Source: Lonicera japonica (Eukaryota > Streptophyta > Magnoliopsida > Dipsacales > Caprifoliaceae). Taken from it: a stretch of 64,000 nucleotides of DNA. Every line of letters begins with the position of its first letter. Position 1 is the stretch's first letter. Below the pieces are notes generated by a model that had not been told where the DNA came from, did not search any database, and saw only the letters and a program-made list of their open reading frames with translations. Location of the stretch: assembly GCA_021464415.1 (NCBI GenBank), contig CM038467.1, positions 68,519,393 through 68,583,392 on the forward strand, written 5' to 3'. Positions 33,535 to 46,000 of this stretch are shown one piece after another. Made by a program: the position numbers and the translations under genes.

Positions 33535-36092
33535 TGTAACGCCCCAAATCCCGTTAAGAGGATTTATCCTCCGGACCGGGTTTGTTACTGGTGCCGTACG
33601 TCGACGGCATTTTAACTGAGTGAAACTCCTGTGTAAAACATAGAAATCCACAATCTAACCGACAAGAATATCTCCACTTCACAAACTTTATCCACAAAAG
33701 AAACGAAGCACTACAATTCAACAACTAGCCTCCAACGAGGTTCCAAGTACAACGTTTTTCCAATCTCCACATACAATAATATTAGTAAGGGTTGAATACA
33801 TGTATCACTAACAATATGACAACCATGGGTTTTATACAAGAATCTAACACATCTTATTGACAAAATTCTAAGAGTAATGGTATAGAGGCAATCTAAGAGG
33901 ACGCATCTTCATTCTCCCATTTCCCAGAAGAACCTACAGAGAAATCTAGATGGAAAGTAATTAAGGTGAGTCAAACAGACTCAATGGGAATCATATATAT
34001 ATATATAAATAATGGGCTTTGAGTAAAAGACAATGTTCAGAAAATCTTTTTGTAAAATAACATGGAATCCCTCACATATGTATACATAGATAGCAGCTAA
34101 GAATGAAGCTTTTTCTTTGAAAACCCGCGTATAATGCATGCTCGATATAAAATGGAATCCTATGGCACAATTAACGTATTTCATCTCATAAATCTCGAGA
34201 ATAGTCTCGTAAATCTCACCACTATCCAAGTGTACAACCAGGTCTGCATTTCGTGGCCTTTCAACCACGTGGCAGCAGGGCCTCCCGTTATTTTCCGTGC
34301 ATGGTTTCGGGTCTTGCACCCAGGAGCTCTCTATCCCAACTTAAAGTCTCAATCGTTAGAGACGAACTTGGGACTTACCATGGACTAGTGCTAGCTTATA
34401 TATCAGCCGGCTCATTTAGATAGTAATTGTGACATAAAACATGATTCCCATTAATCACATAGAACATGTATAATGCAACCAATAGAAAATATCTCATATC
34501 CACGATTTATAACATCATAACAATTTGTAGGCAAAGGTTTAACATAAAGAATCCACCACTTGAACCCTTAAGAATAAGTATTAAATTTTATAATAGGAAT
34601 TATTAACAATTGATAGGGTTCTAAGTGGGTTTTCATGTGAACCAAGAGAATAGCCATAATCTCTTGTTATAACATGTATTTTAATATATATGTAGGCTAT
34701 TCGAATCATCAATTTCAACACCAAAGCGACGCATCAACATATACTAAAAAACCCCTTTTATATTTCTATAACCATATATAACACCACATAAAACCAACGG
34801 AAGAAATCTCATATCAACCATTTTAATTAGTTTAATAACTTATAAACAATGGTTTAGTAACATAAAATCACCACTTGAACCCATACAAGTAAACATTTAG
34901 CTTAGTAAAATAATTCATCAACCATCAAATGGGCTCCAAATGGGTTTTGTGCAAAATCAAGTGAATAGCCTCAATTTCTTGTTGAAACACATATTTTTAA
35001 CAATAAACAGGCTATCCGAATAACCAATTTCGGTGAAAGGGTGTAGTTTTACGTAATTCCCAAAACCCATGTAGAAACTAGGTATATATGTGTATAAACA
35101 TGTGGAGGAATGGTAAACAAGTAATAATAAGTTGTAAAATAGAGTTTAATGTTAGATTCCCACCTCAAGGAAGTTAGGTCGTCATACTTGAAGGGCTGAG
35201 TCGAGCTAAGAACCGCTGAATCGAAAAATCCCCAATCCTATGCTTTGTGCCCTAGCCATGAAGGAAAGAAGGATGAAGAAGATGAAGAAGGAGGTTTGTT
35301 TATGGGTTGAAATATATATGAAATCCTCTCCGAAACACCTTAGAAATGAGCTCTAAACTCTCTCTAACTCCCTCTTAAAGTTGCGGCTCGAAAATGGGGG
35401 AGGAGGGGTCTTAAAATGGCTTAAAAATGGCCAAAACTGACTTACTGTTGTACCATGATCGATCATGGTCTCCCCATGATCGATCATGGAGTCCACTGCC
35501 AGCACATGTATTTTGGTTCTGGAGCACTGTTCGTATTTTGGTCATAACTTCTTGCTCGGAAATCCGATTTATGTGATCTTTATGTCCACGAAAAGATAAT
35601 TCAAAGATGTACAACTTCCTAAGAGGAAATATCCTCAAATTATGGATGAATAAATCCCAGAAATTCGTAGAAGATAGCGCTCTACCGACGCGCTACCGAA
35701 TGAACAGATTTTTGCAACTCGCATACTTTGCACACTGTTTCGACCCACGAAAAGTGTGAATTAGCTTCCGGTCAAAACATGAAAGTTGTAGGTTGTATCA
35801 AAGCCTAAACATAGGCGCAAATAGAGACTTAATCGGAAAAGTAACGAAGAAGTTACAATACCTTGAAGTTGGCAAAAATTAAGAAATCGCGTAAAGTGAA
35901 AACACGTGACTAATACCTCGATTTCCATTCGGACCACTCGAATTATGAAACGTTTATTCCCAAAAACTTGATATACCTACTATGATGCGCCAGAGGTGTT
36001 GGATAAGCTAACAAGGGTCCAAAAGCAAAAGTTCATGCCTTAACGGAGATTAAGCATTAACAGGGCTTGGGAATGGAACACGGGGTATTACA
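33535..36092 (-). mobile_element. Solo LTR (gypsy-type), 2558 bp
   Basis: Ends TGTAACGCCCC and GGGGTATTACA with a perfect target duplication GGCTA (33,530-33,534; 36,093-36,097). It contains two copies of the 16-bp palindrome CCATGATCGATCATGG (35,453-35,468; 35,474-35,489). By shared blocks it is an inverted relative of the solo LTR at 54,134 (AACTTCCTCTTAG-type and ATCCATAATTT-type stretches). It splits the acidic ORF. No coding content. Confidence 0.95.
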
Positions 36093-38150
36093 GGCTAAGA
36101 ACGTTTCACTTCAACGTGCAAAGGGGATCTTGCAGGTGAGTTAGATTGCTCCTTCTCAGGCTGATCAGCTTCTTCCATAGAATTACCAGACTCCCAATCT
36201 GATGGTTCAGTAGGATCATAGTCAGATCGGTCCTTAGTAGCGACTGATGTAGATTGACTTGACTTCCACACACTCATAGCTTCTTCACCTGATTCACTAT
36301 CCTCAGATATCTCAACATCGATGTCAATATAATTATTCTCATATTCCTTACATTTCACATCATCACCAGACATCTTCTTTCGAAACGATAATGGATCACG
36401 AGTAAACTGATTACCACCCACTGGGCTCTCAAACAAATTTAAGGCCAGTGAAATGTTCAGATTACCATGGTCAGGGGAATCTGTATCTAGCCCTAACATA
36501 AGTAGATCATCGAGACTCTTGTCTTAAGATGATGTTTTATGTGCGGGAGAAGAATAATTATACGACATTGGTGCCAAATGTGGGATATGTACCTATATAG
36601 TTTCACATAATGGATCTAAATAAACAATTAGTGTAGATAAAATATAGGTAAACATGTAATTCTAAAAATTAAATAAGCAATAACAACATGAGCATCACAT
36701 TTTATTCGAACAAGATAAATAAAGCAAACAAGTTCGAAATGAAATACATCATATGCAAACACTTCCTAACAGTAAAAACCTAGGCCTACGGGATCTAAAC
36801 ATAGAACGCAAAATAATTCTAATCCGTAGCCTAACTAGTCAATGGGCCAATGGAGTCATCGGCTGCCTCTTAGTAGTCTTTTCCATCACCATCTGACTCT
36901 TCATCACTGCTCTCCTCAGAACTCTCGGACTTATCAGCATTATGGCCTCCTGGCGTCCTAGCTAAAAGCTCAGCCAATGATCTATTCATACTAGAGATAA
37001 ACTGGTCAATGTAGTTGACCGTGGTCGACAGCTTCGTGTACCTGCTCCTCATAGCTCTGTGTCGGTCGTCCTCTATCTCTACTCGCCTCTAAAACTAAAT
37101 TCAGAGCTCCTTCTGCCTTTGAGCATACGCTCTATCATGTGCATCAGACCATCCATAGTCGAGGCCTCACCGCCTCCATATGTCTAAGATGGGCCAGCCT
37201 GTGATATACCAGCTGAAGGTGGTGGTAAATCAGTAGCAAGAGTGTCAAAAGCATCCTCTTCCTCAACTTCCTCCCCCTATCAGGCCTTGTATAGCCGCGC
37301 CTCTATGCCTCTTCTGTACTATAGATCTCATGGCAAAAGCAGCGCAATCGAGCCTCTACGAAGTATCATCTCATCATCTGCCACCCTCCTAATACCTCTG
37401 TATGTGCATAGGCGGGTAATAAGAACTACACAAGAAACAAACTTCCTAATATCCTCCACCTAGGCTGAATAGCCTCAATCCAACACCGATATAAATCCAC
37501 ACGCCTGCCACAAATTATAGCATAGAAAATACGAGCAGTCCATAGACAAATCTTTGAATTCTGGCTCATAGAAAAAATACAACCAACCAAAACGAAATGA
37601 AAATCCAAGAATCGGGGCGCTAGTCGATCTCAGAGAAGATGACCAGACCCATCCCGTACAGTAGAGTCTGGAAGCGATCTATGTGGGCTTAGGTATACCC
37701 GGAGCACCTAATAAGTATAGGCACTTAAAGTTAGGCACCAGCGCGACTCCCGTAACCTCAAAAACAAACTCCAGTGTAAGATTAATCCGAATCCATCGAA
37801 CTAATGCACCGTAGCGATGGGGAACCTCGTGTATCAGACTAGCCACAAACTCGCAAAACATAGTACGTTAGCCTCATAAATGACCCTCAGCGCAGCGTAC
37901 CAAGCATGGTGCGGAAGAATAATGCGATAGAGTAGTACGTCATCATGTGTAGGTCTCTCCTCTAAAGGACGCTCTATCGAGACCCCTCAGGTACGGAATA
38001 CAGACTCTACCAACGACAGTCTGTAGTAAATCTAAAACCTCCCTCGACTCCACCTGGAATCACAGGTGTAATCTGAGTTGGTTTGGGAGGTTATGTGTGT
38101 GGCGGCATCGCGAAAATATTGAGATATGAAAACTTGGTGGTGTTGAAATG
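36093..38150 (-). pseudogene. Degenerate third ORF downstream of gypsy pol (possible Athila env-like/extra ORF)
   Basis: A chain of minus-strand frames separated by stops and shifts. 37,679-37,861 reads EFVASLIHEVPHRYGALVRW and FEVTGVALVPNFKCL. 36,870-37,052 reads LSTTVNYIDQFISSMNRSLA with an acidic Ser/Glu tail. 36,095-36,499 is acidic (YIDIDVEISEDSESGEE, SDYDPTEPSDWES). Athila elements carry an extra ORF between integrase and 3' LTR, and this block sits just there on the right strand. That is the basis of the guess; no diagnostic domain was recognised. Confidence 0.4.
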
Positions 38151-38794
38151 GAAGAAATAAAAATGGAGTAAGGAAGAAGAAAGGAAGAAGAAAGAAAAAG
38201 AAAAGAAAAGAAATGGGGGAGGGGGTGGTCTCGGCAGGAGAGAAGAAGAAAAGGAAATTTTATTTTATTTTTTTTATAAAAAGAGGCCCAGGATCAATCC
38301 TCACAAGGGGATCGATCCCCACCATTGTTTTTTCAAAAACTAAAAACTCTCCCTAATGGTCACTAAAATATTATCAAGTAATTTTTTCACAAAAAGATAG
38401 TAGATTTTTTAAATGCCTTACTTGATATTTTTGAAATTTAACCTTTTTGTGACTGGGTGATGCTTCAAAAAACAAAAATTAAAATAAAAAATGAAATTTT
38501 TTTCTTGAATTCTTGAGAATGCTATGAAACAATTAAATGCGTAGAGTTTAATGGTTTCCCCCTCCCTCAGCTCAGAACGACACAGTCCCTATGTTGCAAA
38601 ACAATTTACAAAGAGTTAACCGGGACGATTTATACGCAGTGTGAATTAGAAAAATAAGCGGTTTCGAACTGGGATTTGAGATCACCAACCAAGAATGATA
38701 ACGAAACGCACGAAACAATAAAAATGAAAATGAACCATACAAAAGCTATAAACATAAGTATACAAATTATACATAGTGTGGCAATTCTTTTCGA
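38151..38794. other. Spacer between gypsy integrase and the third ORF
   Basis: No coding trace. Purine-rich at about 38,160-38,225. Contains the palindrome GGGGATCGATCCCC (38,307-38,320) and the related GGATCAATCC just before it. Confidence 0.5.
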
Positions 38795-40000
38795 TCATCT
38801 AGTAGCATCATAGTTGGGTTCCCCCAATTCAATGCTCTCCTCAGTGTCATCAAGCTTCTCCAAAAATGGCTTCAATCGATGCCCACTAACTTTAAACGTA
38901 TTGCCATCTTTTGGATTCTCCAATTCCACTGCTCCATAAGGAAAGACTGTACGGATTTTGAAAGGACCAGTCCATCTTAACAGAAGTTTTCCAGGAAATA
39001 AATGGAGCCATGAATCATAAAGTAAAACTTTTTGTCCGGGCTCAAAATTCTTCCACAGGACTTTCTGATCATGAAAACACTTTGCCTTTTTCTTGAAAAT
39101 TCTAGAATTATCATACGCATCATGATGTAATTCTTCAAGTTCATTCAACTGCAAACTCCTCTCTAAACCACTCTCTTGAAGATCAAAGTTTATAACTTTG
39201 ATAGCCCAGAATGCCTTATGTTCAATCTCCAGAAAGATATGACATGCCTTACCATAAACTAACCAGTACGGGGACATATTCAAACTCGTCTTACGGCCTG
39301 TCCGATAAGCCCATAAAGCATCTGTCAAACGAATAGACCAATCTCTCCGATTAACATTGACTATTTTCTCTAGGAATCTCTTGATTTGTCTGTTAGCTAA
39401 TTCAATTTTCCCGTTTGTCTGTGGGTGATACGCCAAAAAGGCTTTGTGATTCACTCCGTAACGCCGCATCAATTTCTCGAATGGCTTGTTACAGAAGTGA
39501 CTGCCTTGATCACTTATTATCACTTTCGACGTGCCAAACTTAGAAAGGATATTCTGTTTAAGGAATGTAATAATCGTGAAATGATTATTATTTCTAGTGG
39601 GAATGGCTTCAACCCATTTAGACACGTATTCAACAGTAACAAGAATGTATTGGTGCCCAAATGAAGGAGGAAATGGCCCCATGAAATCTATACCCCAACA
39701 GTCAAAAACTTGAACTGACATGATATTAGTTAAAGGCATCATGTTCCTTCTTGAATTAGCACCTAGCATTTGACAATGAGCGCACATTCTGTAGTGGTTC
39801 TTCACATTTTTTAAAATAGTAGGCCAGTAAAAACCACACTGCAGAATTTTGTCATCCGTCTTGCGAAAAGAAAAATGGCCCCCACATGTTGCTTCATGAC
39901 AAGCATATATGATGGATTTAGCTTCCTCTATTGGGACACATGTTCAAAATATCTAATCAAGATAATACTTGTATAAGTACGGATCATGAAAGTAGAAATT
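38795..40000 (-). pseudogene. Gypsy integrase
   Basis: The zinc-binding HHCC region starts upstream of the first ATG ([18 protein letters not shown], then MCAHCQMLG). The core has [14 protein letters not shown] (first catalytic D), SDQGSHFCN (second), and the third acidic region in [16 protein letters not shown]. The C-terminal [16 protein letters not shown] and a [10 protein letters not shown] block end at 38,795. 336 codons are uninterrupted from 39,805, the best-kept part of the element. Two stops lie just upstream (near 39,945). Confidence 0.92.
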
Positions 40001-40258
40001 CTTCACCAAGGTAAAGAACCGATTCCGCACTTGATGAGGCCAATCAGGAACCTTTCCTATGGCAAGATAATTCACGATATCTGCATACCATGGCAAACTA
40101 CGAACAGCCATCAGTTGTCCGTCTGAAAAATTTTCTTGAATAAGTAAATCGTTCGTGTCTCGAACTTCGCTAATGAGCTTAGATAAATGATCGACTACTG
40201 CATTTTCTACTCATTTCTTATATTTAATAATCAAGTCAAATTCTTAGAACAGTAGGAT

Positions 40259-41520
40259 TCACCTAATTAATCTTGCTTTCGCATCTTTCTTCTTAAGAAG
40301 ATACTTAATTGCTGAGTGATCAATAAAGCAGACAATCGGCGATCCAATAAGGTAAAATTGAAACTTATCTAAAGAGAAAACAATTGCTAGCAACTCTTTC
40401 TCAGTCGTGGAATAGTTCAACTGAGCATCATTTAAAGTTCGGCTAGCATAATAAATGACATGGGGCTTCTTGTCATTCATTTGATCTAAGACAGCTCCAA
40501 TGGCATAATCACTAGCATCGCACATAAGCTCAAATGGTAAGCTCCAATTAGGTGATTTCACAATGGGTGCAGTTGTGAGCATTTCCTTGAGCTTGTCGAA
40601 AGTTTCTTGGCACACTAAAATCCATTCAAATGGTTCATCCTTGGCAAGCAGATTACATAAAGGTCGAGAGATATTACTGAAGTCTTTGATAAACCTCTTA
40701 TAAAAACCAGCATAGCCTAGAAATGATGGAACCTCTTTGACAATTTTGGGAACTGGCAAATCAGTAATGAGGTTAATTTTAGCCTTATCCATTTGGATTC
40801 CTTCAGCTAAGACAATATGACCTAAAACAATACATTAGGTACCCATGAAATGGCGTTTTTTTCAATTCAGAACAAGATTATTGTCTTTGCAACGAGCCAA
40901 AACTTTCTCTAGGTTCTAGAGACAATCTTCAAAAGAATCACCAAAAAGAGATAAATCATCCATGAAAACTTTGAAAATTTTTTCCACCATATCACTAAAG
41001 ATACTTGTCATACACCTTTGAAAGGTTGTTGGTGCACTGCACAAGCCAAAGGACATTCTCTTGTAAGCAAAACTACCAAAAGGACAAGTGAAAGTGATTT
41101 TCTCCTGATCTTCGGGAGTAATCTATATTTGATTATAACCACTGTAACCATCTAGAAAGTAATAAAAAGAATGATCAGCCACTATCTCCAAAGTCTGATC
41201 AAGAAATGGGAGTGGAAAATGATATTTTCTAATTACAGAGTTAAGCTTGCGATAATCAATACACATGCGCCAACTAGTGGTAACACGTGTGGGAACTAGC
41301 TCACCTTCAGCATTAGAAACAACAGTTATGCCAGACTTCTTAGGCACAACCTAAGTAGGACTTACCCATTTGCTATCAGAAATAGGGTAAATGATACCAA
41401 CATCTAAGAGCTTAAGAACTTCCTTGCAGACAACTTCTTTCTTGTTGGGGTTTAACCTCCTCCGCATTTGTCGAGAGGGCTTAGCGTCTTCTTCAAGCTA
41501 TATCTTTTGAGTACAGATAT
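40259..41520 (-). pseudogene. Gypsy reverse transcriptase and RNase H
   Basis: RRRLNPNKKEVVCKEVLKLL, GIIYPISDSKWVSP, a stop for Gln, VVPKKSG, WRMCIDYRKLNSV, a YYFLDGYSGYNQI block, a stop at 41,120-41,122, FTCPFGSFAYKRMSFGLC, then a VFMDDLSLFG segment (catalytic DD). RNase H follows from 40,792: PSFLGYAGFYKRFIKDFS, ELMCDASDYAIGAVL, YYASRTLNDAQLNYSTTEKE, IDHSAIKYLLKKKDAKARLI. Confidence 0.9.
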
Positions 41521-42035
41521 CAGGGTTTATACCTTTTAGATCAGCTATAGTCCATCCTAATGCATCTTTATGTAACTTAAGAACTTTCAAGCGCTCAGAC
41601 TCTTAAGTGGAATTCAACTTGCTCAAAACTGTGATAGGATAAGTTTCAAATTCTCCTAAAAAGACGTACTCTAGCTCCAGGGGTAGGGGCTTAAGTTCCA
41701 ATTTGGGAGCTTTGAAAGTAGAAGGGATGACTTAAGAATTACTCGGTGGGAGTTCTTCAAAATTTTCAATCCACATAGACTGTTCTACTTCAGGCTCTTC
41801 ACAATCTATTTTGGAATTGAGATCGAAAACTGCCTCACCTATCTCCTTCTCAATAGGAGAATAAACTTCAAAATCAGAAATATAATTATTCAAGGTTAAC
41901 TCAATTGGGTCCTCATACTGTAACAAACTAAAGTATTCTTTTAAAACTGTCTCCAAGTAATTGAGTTCTCGAATATCTTCTTCTTCAAGATCTGGCTGTC
42001 TAGTAATTGAGAAAATATTAGCATCGAGTGTCATC

Positions 42036-42420
42036 TTTTAGAACGAAAGCTTCATAACACCATTCCTAACACTGATAATAGCATTAATAGTATCAAGGAA
42101 AGTTCTTCCTAGAATGATGGGAATCTGGGTACCAATGTTAGCCATAGGTTGAGTATCTAGAACAACAAAGTTAACTGGATAGACAAAGTTATCAAGCTTA
42201 ACCAAAATATCTTCAATTACTCCTTGTGGGACTCTCACAGAACGATCAGCCAGTTACAAGGTAATTCTCGTGGATTTTAACTCACCCAAACCTAATTGCT
42301 GATAAACAGAATACGGGAGTAAGTTCACACTAGAACCAAGATCTATAAGAGCATGTTCAATCTTTTGATCACTAATGTAACAAAAAATTATAGGACAACC
42401 AGGATCCTTATACATGGTTG
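42036..42420 (-). pseudogene. Gypsy aspartic protease
   Basis: IEHALIDLGSSVNLLPYSVY (active site DLGSS, where DLGAS is usual), then a stop where LQLADRS has Gln, then RVPQGVIEDILVKLDNFVYP and IPIILGRTFLDTINAIISV. This order is the retropepsin domain of Athila-type elements. Confidence 0.85.
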
Positions 42421-43159
42421 GCAAATTATGTTGAATGATCGAGCTTACCTGATTAGCTAAAAATGATTTCTTCTTAATAGAGACCCTTCTCTATATGGTA
42501 TACAAATTTTTAAGAAACTTAGCATAAGAAGGAATTTGCTTGATAGCATCCAAGAGAGGAATATTGATCTTCACTTGCTTAAAAACATTTAGAATCTCAA
42601 AATTACAGTTATCCTTAGCCAGTGTCTATAACCTTTGAGGAAAATGAACAGGAATGTGAGGAATTGAAGTTTCATCTTTTTCAGTAACATCATTCACATT
42701 CTCAGTTTCGGCCTCGGCTTCCTTAGCTGCTTCAGCTTCTCTCAAAGTTTCAATAAAAATATACTACTCGGTTTTAACTTCTTCATCTTCTTCCTATGTT
42801 TTTTTTTTAATATATTCAGTTTGAGGTGGCTCTATCTGATTGTCAACAACTTTACCACTTCTTAAAGTAGTGATAGCTTTGACTTGCTCTTTTTATTGCT
42901 TAATGCCTGAAGAAGAAGAGTTATCAGTACGTTTGGGATTAGGCTGAGGTTGGGTTGGGAAAACTGCATTCCCCTTCGGATCATTCTAATTAGCAATCTT
43001 CTCCATATAAACTTTCATTTGGTTTATCGTTTGCAACATTTGCTGGAACATGCCTCGCAAATTCTCCTCAGGGACTTTCCTATGTTGTGGAATATAAGAA
43101 TTAGGATTCAAACCTTGAGGTTGTTGATATTGCTACGGTTGAGATTAAAAACTAACTGG

Positions 43160-44530
43160 AGGTTGGGATTGCTAATATAATGGTTGAAGAGGTGGTGGTG
43201 GTTGGAAATTAGACTGGGGCTGTTGAAACAGTTGAGAGGATTTCATGGGGTTCCCTTCATAGTTGTTACCAGACCAACTGAGGTTGGGGTGGCTCCTCCA
43301 AGATGGGCTATACCGATCCCCATAAGAATTGGATTTGCCAATTAGCATGATAACATTGACATTGGTGTTCAACACCTCTCTAAGAGCTGGGATGGTCGGA
43401 TAGTCACTAGTGAGATGACCAAGTGTTTCGCAAATGCTGCAAGCTTGCTCTATGAACTGCTTAAGAGCTGATTCTCATTTCTTTGTTTCCAAATATTTGA
43501 GTTTTCAGCAAATAGCAGCTAGCTTGGCATTAATTTCATCGAAATCCTTCAATTGGTACACACCAGCTGGTGCTACCTTTGCTTTAATTGTACATACCTT
43601 AGCACTCAGTTCTTATTCTTGATAAACTTCAGAAAGCCATTTGAGATATCTTTCAGCATCTGTAGGACTCTTTCCTAAGAATTGTCTATTGCACATTGAT
43701 TTAACGAATAGACAAGTGGAGGGAATTAGACCATTATAGAAGAAACTGACGATTCTCCAATTTTCATAACCGTGATGTGGACAAGAATTAAGAAGATCTT
43801 TAAAGCGCTCCCAACACTAGAAGTAGGTTTTATCATCCTTCTGGGAGAAGTTTTGAATCACCTTTTTTGAGTTAGAAGTAAGATGTAAAGGAAATAATTT
43901 CTTAAGTAATTGTTATTGAAGTTCTTGCCATGAGTTGATGGATCTTGGACGCAGAGAGATAAACCATGTCTTAGCTTTATCCTTCAGGGAGAAAGGAAGT
44001 AACTTCAACTTAATTGTATCTTCAAAACAGTTCTGGTCACTAAAAATGGCACATACATCCTCAAACTCTCGAATATAAAGATAGGCTTGTTCACTTTCAA
44101 ACCCATGGTAGGTGAGTAGAAGTTGAATCATGCCATTGCGAAAATGAAAATTATTGCATCATTTGGAAATTAAATTAATGCAAGAAGGAGTATCATTTCT
44201 GCCAAGATGCAAGAGTTCATGCAAAGTAAGATTAGGATTTTGAACTGCTTGGTTGACTCCATTATTAGTTGCTGGTGTTGCTTGTGCTACTGCAAATGCG
44301 ACTGCTTGTTCTTCAACATTTTGATTGGCCATCACATGTACAGATGCCAACGGGATAGTATGGTTCGTAGAATCAAAAGAAAAATAAAGTGGAAGTAAAT
44401 TGGTGGAACTAGAAGACTCAGATGATGGAGATGGTTCGTTGTCTAACTTGTACTTGTCAGGAATGACACGGTACTCGTATAGAGGATTACTTGAAATGCG
44501 ATTATTATGACCAACAAGCCAAGGTATCAT
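43160..44530 (-). pseudogene. Gypsy Gag (Athila-like)
   Basis: The ATG at 44,530 (MIPWLVGHNN) is followed by a Ser/Asn-rich N-terminus. The retrotransposon Gag domain follows: AYLYIREFEDVC, IKLKLLPFSLKDKAKTWFIS and a RSINSWQELQ block at 43,913-44,131, then WERFKDLL, CPHHGYENW and FYNGL near 43,730-43,830. A Pro/Gln-rich tail (FQPPPPLQPLY) ends near 43,172. In-frame stops occur, for example near 44,153, 43,914, 43,820, 43,619 and 43,475. A CxxC-like cluster (CSICETLGH) at about 43,435 may be the nucleocapsid remnant. Confidence 0.85.
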
Positions 44531-44640
44531 ATCTTAGGCAGAGACCTAATATAGAATCTTAAGATGGAAAAGAAAAAAAACAAACAAACTAGGAAGAAAC
44601 AAATGGAACCGTTAACCTTTTTCCCCAACAAACGGCACCA

Positions 44641-46000
44641 TAAATAGTCTTGTATCCCTAGCAACGACACAACGTTCAGAAAGTGCGAAGTATTAAGCCC
44701 AAGTGCAAGCAATCAAGTTATAGTATACTTGGGAAAGTCCAAGGTCAAACCACAGGTAATGTAAGGAACCTATTTCTTCTAATTATCTCTCTTAAGGGAA
44801 GAAGGGAAAATAAAAGAAAAGATGATTGAAATGAGGAATAAGAAAGGTAAAATGAAACTAAATTAAACTACTAACTAACTTAAACTAAAACTAAAAGAAA
44901 ATCTAGTACTAGGGTGCAAAATTAAATGAAATCCAAAAGCGCAAGTTTTCTACCTAAAATGCTTCCTAAATGCACTAGAGGAACATACAATTGAACTAAA
45001 AATAAATAAATAAAATAAAACATCGCATAAACTAAATAAAACATATTACTAAGTGAACTTAAACCAACAAGAAACAAACGTTAGGGGTATTCGTAGCTAA
45101 GGAGTACGAAATTAGGCCAATCGGGTAATCCAAATTTTAATTTAAATAAGATTTTTCATTAAAATTCAGCTCCTAGACCTTCCAACCATCCAATTGTATT
45201 GCTACTATAAGTATATCATAACCCATGCGTGACAAAGACTATATAGACTAGCTTTGAGCAATATAATTTGATAGTGAAGCTTTTTGACTTTCAAAAAGTG
45301 TAATTTGAAACCTGGTATTGTTAGTGAATGACAAAAATAATCCAAGTTGATTATACTTCTCCAAAATCAGTAGCTTAACACTTTCCTAAGGTTTAAATTT
45401 GTTTGAACGTGATTCAAATCAAATCCGTTTTAAAAAGAACGTCGAAGTCAAAACTAGCACTTTTTTCAGCACTTATGTGAATAAACACCAAAACAGCGCC
45501 AAATCATCCAATTCACTTGAGAAACTAACCTAACTAATTAGAGGATAAAGACCATCCTCAAATCAGCCACGTTAGGGTTTTGGTGCGAAAATCCGAGAAT
45601 TGACGTTTTACTGTTTTTAATCAAATGGAATTTATGAGCTAACTTATGGAAACATGTTTTTTAGGCATGTAAGGATAATAAACTACTCATACATTCAGTA
45701 TGTAATCTATAACCAATCAAAAATTTAGATTCAAACCTAAATTGGATTACATTGAAAAATTAGTAACGTATCTTTCACTACGAACCCCTAACAAGCTATT
45801 TAGCTAAACATATTCAAAGTAAACATACAAGCAAGCTTATAAATCATGAAAAAAAAAGTAGACAAATACCTAAGAATATAGAAAATCTTCCTTATTTTGA
45901 TAAACATTGTACTATTGTATATAGTTTCTTGTTTTAATAACTAACATTTTTATATATATTTTTACCAAGTAAAATTCATGAATTTATTTATTTGACCTAA
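44641..46000 (-). mobile_element. Probable 5' LTR region of the Athila-like element
   Basis: It begins right behind the primer-binding site and carries the CCAAGTGCAAGCAATCAAGTTATAG-type stretch similar in layout to the solo LTR at 28.6 kb. No terminal CA or outer end could be fixed, so the extent is a guess. Confidence 0.35.

Larger units (their letters stand above)
38795..44640 (-). mobile_element. Athila-like Ty3/gypsy retrotransposon, degenerate gag-pol
   Basis: The minus strand carries, in order, a degenerate tRNA-Asp-type primer-binding site (TGGTGCCGTTTGTTGGGGA, 44,640-44,622), gag, protease, RT, RNase H and integrase. The integrase sequence [14 protein letters not shown] and the RT and protease style match the Athila/Tat branch. 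The frame is kept over kilobases but closed by at least fifteen stops, nearly all at sites where Gln or Arg is expected. Flanking LTRs are not clearly bounded. Confidence 0.9.

Noticed and set aside
38795..44530. Reassigned TAG/TAA as Gln in the gypsy element
   Set aside because: TGA also occurs at expected Arg, other genes in the window use normal stops, and C-to-T decay explains the pattern.
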